A DNA stretch of 64,000 nt from Antennarius striatus. Lineage: Eukaryota; Chordata; Actinopteri; Lophiiformes; Antennariidae. How positions within the stretch are numbered: the first letter of the stretch is position 1; every line of letters starts with the position of its first letter. This document shows positions 28,907 to 39,871 of this stretch, piece after piece. The stretch lies in assembly GCF_040054535.1 (NCBI RefSeq), contig NC_090796.1, positions 12,179,501 through 12,243,500 on the forward strand. Reading direction: 5' to 3'. Below the pieces are notes generated by a model that searched no databases, was not told the DNA's origin, and was given only the letters and a program-made list of their open reading frames with translations. Position numbers and translations under genes: made by a program.

Positions 28907-29843
28907 TAATTCTATTAAACAATCCGGTGTTACGCAGCAGTGTGCAGTGATTGACATGTTTAACTATGTGTTCACTCGTGCTGTTATGCCTTCTCATGTA
29001 ATAAATCCAGTCTGATATATTAAAACTTGTGTCCATCCATCCATCTTCAACCACTTCTCCGGGGCAGGATGTCACTAAAACCTATTTATTATCACTAAAA
29101 CTTGTGTCTTAGTGATAATTTCAGTTATAAGATATATGGCAAATCTTTGGCAAATTAGTGTTCGCTATCCCCAAAACTATGTAACTGTGATTTGAACCAC
29201 AAATATTAATTCTACAAGTATAAGGTGCATTTTCAATTTAAACCTTCAAATAAAATTGGAAGTATTAAATGCCGTTGGGGATAATTTAACTGTTACTTTT
29301 CATTACCAAGAATCTTTATAGAGATTAAACCTCATGTGCACACAAAACACAACCTGCATCAGCTCAGACGGCTGCGTGGCTGACTTCAGCAATGGGCGTG
29401 GATGTTCAACTACTTGTGCTGCACAAGGGCGCCACCTAATGACCGACTGCATCAGATTGCGTACCTTTTCCCCGGTGATCTTGGGCTTTTGCAGTTAGAG
29501 TGACAGATACTGTCTGCAAGTCCCTTTATTAATGTTGTGCGCAAAATTGTTTCGCTAATACGAGATAGATTATATGTTTGGCATTCAGAAATATTTTTCT
29601 ATACCCAAGTTTCATTGAGATGTTTTACTCAAGACTGTCTCAGTTCACATGGTTATAGAAGTGATTAAAAATGTAATAAATGACTAGACAAAAAATTTAT
29701 AATGATAATGTATTAATTTTAAATCGAGCATTAAAACGGTTAGTTAAAATTTCTATGCATTACATAAAGTGTTTAAGAAGTCCTGTGATCACTTTAATCA
29801 AAATCAACCAATTCTGCTTGGGTTAGGTTTCATTTGTGCAGGG
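28907..29843. other. Intergenic, actinoporin-like gene 2 to endonuclease gene
   Basis: Tail-to-tail interval. Holds the AATAAA at 29000-29005 and an 11-bp inverted repeat (arms 29088-29098 and 29109-29119). No coding sequence recognised. Confidence 0.6.
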
Positions 29844-31281
29844 TCAATGTGATCCAGAGCACTGCTCATAAAAAACACTGATGACGGTATTGAATCTGTC
29901 TTTCAGATACATTTCAAGCGTGTCCAGTGACATTTGTCTCACATCATATCCCCTGAACATTTTCTTTGCCGTCTGACTCACAGGTACAATTTCCTCGGTG
30001 CTGTTAGGATCGTTACGTCCAATTGCAGCGTAAGCAGGAAATGCCTCCTCCATTTCCTTTGGGAGACTGTAGTTGTACCTCGGACAGCAGTAGGCAGACC
30101 AAATGTATTCAGGCACAGCCACACGGTGATTCTTAAGCCAGTGTTCTTCTTTCAGGTAAGGGATGATTCCAGTCACTATGTAAGCATCTCCAAGACAGTA
30201 GGCTTCCAAGGTTTTGTTGACAAGCTGCTCCCAGATTTCCCAGGGGCCATCATTTGAGCCTGCCTTTTGAGGAACTGCATTGGTGAGGGTGAAAGAGGCA
30301 GAGCGATTCTCATGGCTCTGGTGGTGAAGACTAGGGTTCAAGTGGCCACGAGAATAGGTTGAATTAATGTAGTCCAGCTCCACTGCCTGGCTCTCCACGA
30401 CCTTCCGGTCCAGAGGACCCAGTGGGAAAGGAATCATGTTGCCATCAGCTCCTGGGTAGGCTAACTGCTTATTGGTAGGTGGGGGAAAAAGACATAACAT
30501 CAACAATTAGTTTTTACAGTTTTAATCAGGGGTTGAAGTATGGAATTTTATAAGTCTGTTGCAGAGAAAATATATGATTTTTGAAATAATACTTTATCCC
30601 AGACCACAACCTGATGTTTTCTGTTAGTTATCAATTTTAATAATATACTGCAGCAACAACATATTTTCTTCCCTGTGAAGTTGACAGACAACGACTACAC
30701 AACCAACTGTTCTTTTTTGAAGGGCTCATTTCCTCATTTCTTGTGATTTGCTGAAGACATCTTACATAACTACTGCTAACCTGCAGGATCAGAGCCAAGA
30801 CTCCTTTTTTTTAAACATGCATAGTAATAATAGGGTTATTGCATGTAAGACAAAGTGAAACCAGCTATAGCACACATCTAAAGTAGAGCATTAAATGAAT
30901 TTAAATAAAACAGCAAATTCTTCATCTTCTTTAATTCTTTATAGAAATTCCTGTTCTGATTGATGAAACAGACTTCACTTAGTATTCTAATGTCCTCACC
31001 TGTGGCTCATACTTCCAGAATGTTGAGGGTCTCTTTCCCGATGGTACAGAGTATAAATAGGCTGAGAACCACGGAGATCGACGCTGTCGGCTGTACAATG
31101 TGGCAAAGCGGTACTGGTTGTTATATCGCTGGCAGATTGGAGTCCCGGCTAAACCTTTAGGTGGCCAAGACTTGTAGAAGAACTGCAGACATGGGCTGAA
31201 ATTCCCCACATCAGCTTCACAGAGGCACCAACGTCCAACGAAGGCCAGGATGACCACAGTTGTCATAAAGCAATGTGACAT
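29844..31281 (-). CDS. ENDOD1-like DNA/RNA non-specific endonuclease (2 exons, secreted)
   Basis: Belongs to the fish endonuclease domain-containing 1-like family, secreted relatives of the DNA/RNA non-specific endonucleases. Exons are 31281-31000 and 30464-29844, giving 300 aa; the join is in phase 0 at the sequence YEPQ/LAYPG. The first about 21 residues form a signal peptide. The catalytic block is SRGHLNPS, with the general-base His at residue 135, and the following TNAVPQ supplies the usual metal-ligand Asn. Family members outside this group have DRGH; here the Asp position is Ser, as far as I recall also common in ENDOD1-like proteins. Several N-glycosylation sequons are present (NST, NRS, NKT, NYS). 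Which of the many fish paralogues this is cannot be decided. Confidence 0.83.
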
Positions 31282-31789
31282 TTTGATGATCGACGGTTGA
31301 TGGTGAAATCAAGCTGGGATGTGTGATGTCTTCACACAGGATCTATGTAAGTTGCGCCAACCCATGAACCATGACTTTGTTCCCTTTAAGCACGTGATGC
31401 AGCAAAAGCAGAAGCAACATGGTTTTGTTTGTCTGTAAGAAAGGAATAAAGTTCAGACTGGTGATGAGACTGGTGGTGAGACGCACAACCAGTAGATGAA
31501 ACACAAAACTCAGTGAGGACACATTCAAATGCTGGTAAGTGATGTACAGTAACTTCTAGCTAGTTAGCCTTTTTGTTCATTTTTTTTGTAGGAATCATTA
31601 TGCAATTGACTACAGAATGCTTAACCAGACAAGATTATTTCATTGTAGATTATTTCTCAAACTATCATGTTGCACACCTCTCTCACACAATCATCTTTAA
31701 CACCCTGGTGTTTTGACTTGTAAATATAGTAAGTAAAAAAATTATTTTCTGAAGTCTCTCTTTTTAGATAAATAATAATGTTGTTCTAT

Positions 31790-32005
31790 CATGAACAACA
31801 CCAACCACCCCCTACACACCACCTTCTCCCAGCAGAGAAGCACCTTCAGCGGCAGACTGCTGTCACACAGCACCTCCACAGAGAAGCTGAGGTCCTCCTT
31901 CGTGCCACGTGCCATCAGGGGGTACAATGACTCTCTCAAGAGGAGCGGGGGGGAGGTTAATCCTCCGGGATTAATAAAGTATCTATCTATCTATCTATCT
32001 TTTAA
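31790..32005 (+). mobile_element. 3' end of a non-LTR retrotransposon with (CTAT)n tail
   Basis: A short open stretch with TTFSQQRSTFSGRLL and SFVPRAIRGYND resembles the extreme C-terminus of fish LINE ORF2 proteins. It is followed by TCCGGGATTAATAAAGTATC and a short CTAT array, the usual tail. Only the last about 200 bases are present, as expected of a 5'-truncated insertion. Confidence 0.65.
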
Positions 32006-32041
32006 AAATGAGCTCACTGTGAAGGTATAGGCAGGATAGTG

Positions 32042-32087
<46 letters not shown>

Positions 32088-32088
32088 C
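32042..32088. repeat. (GT)n microsatellite
   Basis: About 22 GT units shortly downstream of the LINE tail. Confidence 0.96.
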
Positions 32089-32885
32089 CCTTGGACGGAC
32101 AGAGAGGAGTGGCTATGTGGTAAACAGTAACAGTTTATCACCACCCCTCCCCCTACTATGCTACATCTCTTCCTTGTGTGATGTAACAAGCCATTTTGGA
32201 TTCCAGTCCATGCAGGAGTAGGGATTCACTTTCTTGGGGGTGGGGATTCCACTCTGTGCTATAGTTTTTCAACTTTTTTTTAGAGATTTAAGGATTTCTT
32301 TTTCTTCCAGTTTTGATCTCAGAAAGTTTGTTGATTTGCAGGTAAGAGTGCATTCCGTTGGTTCCACCTTCTAGTTTTACCCACCTGTAGAAACACATGG
32401 TCATGTTTATCTTCTGCATGTTGTTTTTGCCTGATAAGCAAGGTCTTTTCTGAATGCAGATCATAACATTAGAGTCCAAATCAACACCAGGTTTTAGTGT
32501 AATCAGTGCATTTAACTGAATTTAGTATGTTAGAGGCTTTTAACCCCTTTTAGTACAGCAAAAGTGGATCTCCACGGTTCCTGTACTGGTTAAGTTGCAA
32601 ATCCCACTGCTCAGAATCAAAGAAAAGAAATGAAGGGTGGAGTAAGGATTGCTCCAGAATTCAGGTTCAGGACAAGGACAAACATTTTTGGGGTTAGGTT
32701 TAGGGTTAAGTAGGACATAGAATGTGTAAAGAAATATAATGTTGAATGGAATTCTATGGTGATCCTATACTACATGCTATGGTGGACATTATTGCAAGTT
32801 CATGTGGGGTCATTCTGCAGAATATTTGGTTAGAACACCAAATGCAAGATAAATTTTGATTATTTGCACACACACAGACCCATAC

Positions 32886-32888
<3 letters not shown>

Positions 32889-32972
<84 letters not shown>
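32889..32972. repeat. (GT)n microsatellite
   Basis: About 42 uninterrupted GT units, one of the longest dinucleotide runs in the window. Confidence 0.97.
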
Positions 32973-32975
<3 letters not shown>

Positions 32976-32979
32976 GAGC

Positions 32980-33112
32980 AATCATAAGCTGCCGCTTATG
33001 CTTGGAGAGCCCTGTTCGGTTTATCTGTCTGTTAAAGCGCTTTGAAATTTCTGCTGATGTGATTAAGCACTATATAAATAAAGGTTGATCGATTGATTGA
33101 TTGATTGATTAT
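32980..33112 (+). mobile_element. Retroposon 3' end with (TTGA)n tail
   Basis: AAGCGCTTTGAAATTT, AAGCACTATATAAATAAAGG and then a (TTGA)n run form the typical 3' end of an abundant fish retroposon. The 5' part is missing or has been replaced by the (GT)n array. Confidence 0.6.
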
Positions 33113-33927
33113 CACCAAGCCTCGGAAAAAGATTCAAACGTTGGAGAAAACGCAAGTGACAATGAGTGCTTTCTTGCATAAAAAAACAATCTGTCAGCTT
33201 GGTGCAGTGCCAACAGGAGAATGCACTACAGTATAGTATATTAAGTACAAGCAAAGAGAACTATTGAGTGAAAGCAAAAGTGAAAAAAAACCCCAAACAA
33301 ACTATTACATCTTTCTTAATTTCTAAAACTGTTTTTTTAAATGACTACCAGGCTTTAACATTTTGAAAGAAATGAATATATAATTTTACTCTTTTTTTCC
33401 TTTTACTTAAACAGTTATGTTGTTAATAAAAACATGAAAATAAACAGTTTTTTTAGTTTTTATATTATTCTATTGGTAAAAGTCAATCCTTGCGTACACT
33501 TCTACCTTATATTCTGCAATTACTTTTGGGATGCACAAATTTTTCTTGAAGCGCATCACAGGGTTGTGCTTTCTTGACGTAAAATGAACTCTGTGGTACC
33601 TCAGGATTGAAAGACCAAATTGAAAACAGACATTATAACGTGAGGAGCAAAACAGAAGTGAAGAGCACAATAAACTACATGTAGAGCACCTTCAAAATAA
33701 TACATGAAACGGCAAACAAAATACAAAACAGTGACAATTTCTGTTCTTGGAAAATTTAAAAATAGACAGAAAAAACAAAATCAAGCTTACAGCATTTTAC
33801 TTGGTTTATAAATGATAATTCCTGTATTTGTTTTATAACCTTAAAAAGGCTTTCATTTTATCATTCATTCAAAAAATAAAGCATCTGCTATGTATGGTAA
33901 GCATCAACAAAAAGATTGTTTTGTGTA

Positions 33928-34875
33928 CTATACAAGTAAACGTTGGTTTTCAAACGCTTTGGACATCGAACAAATCGAAATTCGACCAAAAAATTCTGAA
34001 TATTTTTTGTCTTGGAAGTCGAACAAAATTTTGAAGTCGAACGCGAAACAAACGCAGTAACATCCATCCTCCTCCTCTCCCTCTCCAACATGCAAGTATG
34101 CCAACTGTTCACCACCACAAAGGTAGAAATTCTTATCTTTATTGTTCTTTTGCTTTAACTGTAATATTATTTTTATTTTAGTTTACTATATTCAATAATT
34201 TTTTCACTTAATTTGCGTTCCATTGCCTATGGTACGAGTTACGGTACCGTAAACTTCTGTCCAAAAGACGACGGTAACTCTTACCTTAGGTTAACCTGAT
34301 TACGTCGATGTTTTTTTCTTTCTTTCTGTTCCGATACCAGACTTGCTCATCCTGAATCTGCGTGGTGAATGATAAGTGGAACGAAAAATAACTTTTTCCT
34401 CTTCTTTATTGAACCGGAGCCCACAACAGCTCACCTGAACACTCAATTGAACGCAGGCACATTACGCGTGTCGCACTCAACAGAACAAGAGTATCATATT
34501 TACATGCAACCACTTCCGGGTACAACAGGAAGTCACAAAAATAAGAGCTTCACAGGATCGTATTTCACACTTTCTTTCTCATGTTAGAGAAAGAAAGTGC
34601 TCTTCTTTCTTTTTCATTTCTTTGATGTTTCATTACCATTAAATTTGATGTATAAATGACATTATGAAATAACATATAGTACGCAGATACAGAGGCAGAA
34701 AATGGATGGATATTATGTCGAAAAAACGCAGATTTCAAGCGTCTTGGAACGGATTAAGAACATTTACATTATTTGAAATGGGAAAAATGTATTTGGAATT
34801 CGAACAAATCGGTATTCAAACAGCCTTCCAGAACGAATTGTGGTCGGAAACCGAGGTTTGTCTGTATTATAAATA
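33928..34875. mobile_element. Possible non-autonomous DNA transposon (MITE)
   Basis: The left end reads TACAAGTAAACGTTGGTTTT. The complement of the right end reads TACAGACAAACCTCGGTTTC, so the two ends form imperfect terminal inverted repeats. Both are followed internally by sequence rich in CGAACAAAT / TTCGA blocks. No transposase is encoded. The element is about 950 bases and appears old. Exact termini and target-site duplication are uncertain. Confidence 0.45.
34568..34599. repeat. 13-bp perfect inverted repeat
   Basis: CACTTTCTTTCTC at 34568-34580 and its exact complement at 34587-34599, with a 6-base loop, inside the candidate MITE. Confidence 0.88.
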
Positions 34876-35039
34876 TTTTTGCTGTGAGTGCTGTCGCCTC
34901 TCATATTCAGAATCATATGACCATTTATTATTGAACATGCATTCATTAATACAGTACAGACCTGCGGTTGGTTATTATTTAGTTTAGCCTGGACACATTT
35001 TAATTCAACATACATCTTGTTTCAACTTACGTTGTCTCC

Positions 35040-35215
35040 TGGAACCAACTAACAATGTAGGGCGAGGTGCCAGTTCATCTCCTGAGTGCTGCCGGAGTGC
35101 CCATCAGCAAGTCACTGACCCCCACAAGTTGCTCAATGGATGTTATGTTGCTGCCTACCACTCTACTATCACCTTGTGTGTGGGATCAGTATAGTGCTTG
35201 AAAAACACTTTAGTG
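35040..35215 (+). mobile_element. SINE-like remnant
   Basis: The segment with CATCAGCAAGTCACTGACCC and GCTGCCTACCACTCT resembles the body of a common fish tRNA-derived or related repeat (the part reading roughly 'gagcaaggcac-tgaaccccc' in intact copies). No promoter boxes remain visible. Confidence 0.4.
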
Positions 35216-35412
35216 GGATCTACAGGTCTGGGACCATTTCAGTCGTTTGGTTTGTTTGGAATTTCCGGGTGAATAAATAAGAATAAGAGTGGGAGGGAAT
35301 GCAACAGAGATAAGCCACCAAGTCTAAGAAAAAAAACCCTAATTTGACAGTCTGTGCAGGAAAATGTGTCACTCACTCTACATATGTATGTTCTTTTTCT
35401 CAGTCTTCATAG

Positions 35413-37023
35413 ATGGATATCATCCAGAGAGTTTCGGTTCTGCTTGTGGCGATGATTGTGTCTCTCCTGACATGCCCCAGTGTCCATGGTGGAAAGATTC
35501 TGGTATTCCCCGTAGATGGCAGCCACTGGGTCAACATGGATATAATGATTGAAAGCATCCATTCCAGGGGCCACGAAGTGACTGTGGTTCGCACAGCTTC
35601 CAGCTGGTATATCAAAGAGAGTGCACCACATTACCGCTCTATCACTGTGACCCTTCAAGAGTCCACCATCCTGGAACGGCAGGACTTCTTCATAACATTC
35701 CTTGACAAGATGCTGAAGATTCAAAGAGAGGGGTCATCTCCTGTGACTTTTGTAAAGTTCTATTGGGAAATGCTTAAATCACTGTCTCAAATACACGAAC
35801 AGGCTGGCATGTTTGTCGTAGAAATTTTTGAGAATAAGATTTTAATGGAGACTCTTCGTGAGTCTCAGTTTGATATGGTTCTTATGGACCCTGGAACACT
35901 TGGAGGAGTTCTGGTGGCCCATGAGCTTCAGCTTCCAGTTGTATATAATGTGAAATGGATCACCAGTGGGGCGATCCATGATGTGGCAGCTCCATCTCCA
36001 CCATCCTATGTTCCAGTTGATGGTCATGTTGTATCGGATAAAATGAACTTTAGAGAAAGGCTGAAGAACACATTCTACTATTTCTTCAATAAATGGATTG
36101 AGAGATATTTTGTTTCACCTCACTATGACAGAATTATAGACAAGTATTTTGGTCCAGATGTAAACTTGTATGAACTTGTACGAGGAGTTGACATCTGGCT
36201 TGCGAGGGTAGACTTTGTCTTTGAATTCCCCAGACCCACCATGCCGAACATTGTCTACATTGGTGGTTTTCAGTGTAAACCTCCTTCGCCTTTATCAACA
36301 GAATTGGAGGAATTTGTTCAAAGCTCAGGAGAGCATGGATTCATTCTGATGAGTCTTGGTACTCTGGTCAAAGGCCTTCCAAGAGAAATCACTTCTGAAA
36401 TTGCTGATGCCTTTGCTCAAATTCCCCAAAAGGTCATATGGAGATATGTTGGTGAGCGGCCAAATAACTTAGGCAATAACACCCTACTGGTGAAGTGGTT
36501 GCCCCAGAATGACCTTTTGGGTCACCCAAAGATGAAAGGTTTTGTGTCCCATGGTGGCACAAATAGCATCTATGAGTCCATCTACCATGGTGTGCCAGTC
36601 ATAGGAATACCTCTTCTGTTTGACCAGTTTGAGAATATTCATAAATTGGAGGTGCGAGGAGCTGCCAAGATGGTGGATGCAACCACTCTCACTAGCCAGA
36701 ACTTTCTGCAAACAATACAAGAAGTTCTTCACAATCCTTCTTACAGAAATAACATGAAGCATCTCTCTGCGCTCCATCAGGATGTACCAATGCATCCTCT
36801 GGAGACAGCCATTCACTGGATTGAATTTGTTATAAGGCACAAAGGGGCTTCACATTTACGCAGTGAGTCTTATAAGATGCCTTGGTATGTTTATCATTCT
36901 GTAGATGTTGTATGCTTTTTGATAGCAGTCTTGTTGATTTTGACAGCCATTGTTGCGGGATCAATACGGTTTCTTTGCTTTAATCTGTGCAGGAAGCAAA
37001 AACGAAAATCCAAGCAAGAGTAA
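35413..37023 (+). CDS. UDP-glucuronosyltransferase, UGT5-type, single coding exon
   Basis: An ER-membrane enzyme that transfers glucuronic acid (or another UDP-sugar) to small lipophilic compounds. The complete 536-aa frame lies in one coding exon, as in the fish UGT5 family. An acceptor-like TTTTTCTCAG at 35394-35403 suggests an upstream non-coding exon. Residues 1-26 are a signal peptide. His38 (DGSHW) is the expected catalytic base and Asp159 (LMDP) its partner. The UGT signature lies at about 361-405, including WLPQNDLLGHP, FVSHGGTNSIYES and LLFDQFEN. One membrane helix lies at about 498-520. The tail ends KSKQE, which fits a KxKxx ER-retrieval signal. No frameshift or missing key residue. 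UGT5 genes usually occur in arrays; only one copy is in this window. Confidence 0.92.
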   Translation: MDIIQRVSVLLVAMIVSLLTCPSVHGGKILVFPVDGSHWVNMDIMIESIHSRGHEVTVVRTASSWYIKESAPHYRSITVTLQESTILERQDFFITFLDKMLKIQREGSSPVTFVKFYWEMLKSLSQIHEQAGMFVVEIFENKILMETLRESQFDMVLMDPGTLGGVLVAHELQLPVVYNVKWITSGAIHDVAAPSPPSYVPVDGHVVSDKMNFRERLKNTFYYFFNKWIERYFVSPHYDRIIDKYFGPDVNLYELVRGVDIWLARVDFVFEFPRPTMPNIVYIGGFQCKPPSPLSTELEEFVQSSGEHGFILMSLGTLVKGLPREITSEIADAFAQIPQKVIWRYVGERPNNLGNNTLLVKWLPQNDLLGHPKMKGFVSHGGTNSIYESIYHGVPVIGIPLLFDQFENIHKLEVRGAAKMVDATTLTSQNFLQTIQEVLHNPSYRNNMKHLSALHQDVPMHPLETAIHWIEFVIRHKGASHLRSESYKMPWYVYHSVDVVCFLIAVLLILTAIVAGSIRFLCFNLCRKQKRKSKQE

Positions 37024-38191
37024 TTTATCACTCCCTATATATTAAAAGATGCAAGATAAATAATATTCCTGCCATTAGACACCTTTCATTGTAAGACCAT
37101 AAAGGTTGACGATAAATATATTCTACCTGCACTTAGTTTGAAGTATTTGAAATTGCGTTGTATGCAGTAAAAAGCACACATACATGTATATGCCTTGTGT
37201 AAATATTTTTAACAGATCAACATTTCAAAATGAATGTCTGTGCTTTTGTTGCGACTCATATTTCACACAAGGCAGTCAGAGACTGCAACATCCACGACAC
37301 CCCTGAATTCAAAATTTTACCCTGACCTACCTACACTTTCATACTTCAGGGTTATTTAATAAAAGACCCATGATCCAACACATAACTGGTGCATTCTATT
37401 TGTCATGAGGTTTTAGAGATGTATACCTAAAAAGGTATAAAAGCGAAAATGTGACCTTGACCTAGTTTTTCAAGGTGATTTAATTTTCATCCCCTTGCCT
37501 CCTTGAATATAACGCCTTTTGTTTTGTATTTCTATCGTATCCAGACCCTAAGATATGTGCTAAAATACGTCAGGATAAAAAATATCTCAGACCATAGATC
37601 GAAGCTAGTGCTTTGATCTATTTTTTTTATCAAAATATATTAAAAAATTTTAAAAAGCCAGTGCTTTGATCTATGGTCTCATTCACACTGGCCTTCTCAC
37701 TCGTCTTTCTATCTTATCTGGTTCCTGAGTATACAAAAGTTGAAATTTGACCATGACCTAGTTTTCTCAAGGTCAAGTTCATCATCTCATTTTCATCCCC
37801 TTTGCCGCCTGAGTGATGTGCTTTTTGTTTAGTCTTTCTATCTGCAACGGTTGTGAAGATGTTTGCTGGACGAATGGATGGACGAACATACAAACACTGA
37901 TGATTACAATACGTCACCACTACGCGGGATGTAATAAGTGAAATGAGGTGGTACAAATAAAAAGTTAAAAAAGAGCCTGACAGAGTTTGTCTTTATTCCT
38001 CAATGGACTAATGAAATGATGACGCTTTTATTCTGAAAGAAGGAATGTACAACACCATGTCATAACACAACACATAGCAGCTATTGTTTAGACATATTCT
38101 TAAAATATTCAACATATTGAAAGTTACACTTTGAAATTTTGAAATGACTGCTCCATGTTATCGATGAAATGAGAAAATGTTCTTGAGTGAT
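37024..38191. other. Interval between ugt5-like and lectin genes
   Basis: Mostly occupied by copy A of the interspersed repeat (37268-37938). Possible minus-strand poly(A) signals for the lectin (TTTATT on plus) lie at 37992-37997 and 38027-38032. Confidence 0.6.
37268..37938 (+). mobile_element. Interspersed repeat, copy A
   Basis: Begins GGCAGTCAGAGACTGCAACATCC and ends near CGCGGGATGTAATAAG. It shares long stretches with copies B (45300-45704, reverse) and C (56130-56404, forward), including GCTTTGATCTATGGTCT and AAAAGTTGAAATTTGACC. A GACC..GACCTAGTTTT..CAAGG module occurs twice inside this copy (about 37450 and 37745), so it is partly duplicated. Non-coding. Confidence 0.8.
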
Positions 38192-39871
38192 TTAAAACGT
38201 CTTCTCACAGATCCACCTATAAGATATTGTGCAGGCACCATCCATCCAGGACATGAGTAATGCTTCACTGGTGTCGATGTGCCCACAGTCTTCTCCGACG
38301 GAATTGTTCAGCTTCCAGTCATCAGGCTCAGCCTCTTCTCCTGGTCTGGTCAACCAGAACCTGGAGTCCAAAGAGCTGTGTTAAATAATCTGTGATATCT
38401 GATAATTCTTTTCATTTGTAAACACTGATAATATATACCCAACTTCTTTATAATCTCACATGGGCATATATTTTTTACATGAAGTCCCTTGTTGAATTTA
38501 AATGTTTCTATGTTTTGTTTTCATATTCTAAGATTTGGTTGGTTTCAAACTTTCCTTGATCTAACAATGCTTTAGTGTTGGAAACAAAACTCTTTGGATG
38601 TAGAAAGCCAAACCAATCAAAGCACCATGTGTTGACTCACTGCACATCGGACGCAACTGAGCTGCCATCCACCCAGAGCCATTCACCCTCCGCTTTTGCG
38701 TCTGTCATACCGATCCATAGCCTGGTGCTGCTCTCATCCAGAGTGTGAGTGGTTTTAAAAAGAAAGCTCTGGGGGAAAAAAAAGAGAAATTATGGCAGCC
38801 AGCTAACTAGCTTTTGAAAAAAAGTGCTGTAGTTCACTCACATGCTCTAGTTCACTGTTGATCACAACCAGGTCGCCGCCCTGCGTCTGGCACCAGGCCC
38901 TGCTGGAGTTCCAAGTGAGCATGTCAGACGAGAAGTAGTAACACTTTTTCTCAAACAGTCTCCAGCCGTCCTGACAGGTTTTGCAGTGTCGTTCTGTGGA
39001 AAGGATTGAGAAAGGCACAATGTGAGTAATGTTTTGTAAGAGCTGTGAATTTAATGAATTAATGACTGTTACTTTTAACACTTTGAAATCATGACAGAAG
39101 CACCTCTAGTCTCCTGGTCAACTACAGGGCAGTAAAGGTCTAATGAGCGGTAGGCATCCTTCACTGAATGCATGTCTGCTACCATGTCGTTGATCTCGTT
39201 TCTCCTCTTTTCTTCTCGCTCTTCAGCTTCCTGCCTCTCTTTCATCATTATTTTTCTCAGGTCCTGGTTTTGCTCTTGAAGCGATATTACTCTCTCCTGG
39301 ATTTCCGTGCTGTGTTTGGACACATCCTCACACTCCTTGCTCAACAGAGCATTGACTTGCTGGTTCAAATTGTTAATTTCTTCTTGAAACCTGTTGTTGG
39401 TTTGTAAAAGTTCTTGACTTTGTTCCTTCACTTGAAACAACTCATCCCCTAGGAGACCATTCACCTCAATAAGTCGTTGTTCCTCTTCCTCCCTCTGAGC
39501 ATTATTGTTGACCATGTCCTTAATAGTTTTAGACATGTTCTGCTTCTCCTCCTCCTGCTTGGATGTGTAATGGACCAGATGCCTGTGTTCTTGTGTGAGT
39601 TGTGAGTTTGTGGAGGTTAGATTCCCAATTTGCTCCATTAACATGACCCTTTCCAAACTCAAAGTGTGATTAACAGATATCAGTGTGATTGAAGTCCTGT
39701 TAAGGAGTTCAATCTGCTCCTCCAGCAAGGCGTGACGCTCCTTCAATAAGTAATTTTCTCTTCTCAGTTCACTGTTTGCTTCGCTAAGAACGAGGTAACT
39801 GTTACTGATATTCTGAAAGTCAAACAAGAAGCTTTTCCATTCTGGCCTTTTCTGGTTTGTCTGATAGTTAT
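38192..39871 (-). CDS. C-type lectin with long coiled-coil stalk (partial model: 3' four exons)
   Basis: Exons in transcript order are 39871-39104, 38993-38842, 38768-38641 and 38360-38192, with intact phases. The first encodes about 256 residues of coiled coil rich in Glu, Gln, Leu and Asn with several N-glycosylation sequons. The other three encode one C-type lectin domain: CQDGWRLFEKKCYYF, WIGMTDAKAEGEW, the loop motif EPD, and CGHIDTS. The end is MDGACTISYRWICEKTF. EPD plus WMD in place of the usual WND suggests altered or lost calcium-dependent sugar binding. The plan fits a type II membrane lectin of the CD209/CD23-like kind. The exon encoding start codon, cytoplasmic tail and membrane helix must lie further upstream (phase 1 donor needed) and I could not find it, so the model is incomplete at the N-terminus. 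Confidence 0.78.

Larger units (their letters stand above)
31282..35412. other. Repeat-rich intergenic region
   Basis: Four kilobases without a recognisable gene, between the divergent endonuclease and ugt5-like genes. It contains a LINE 3' fragment (31790-32005), two (GT)n arrays, a (TTGA)n-tailed element (about 32980-33112), a possible MITE (33928-34875) and a SINE-like remnant (35040-35215). Confidence 0.7.
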
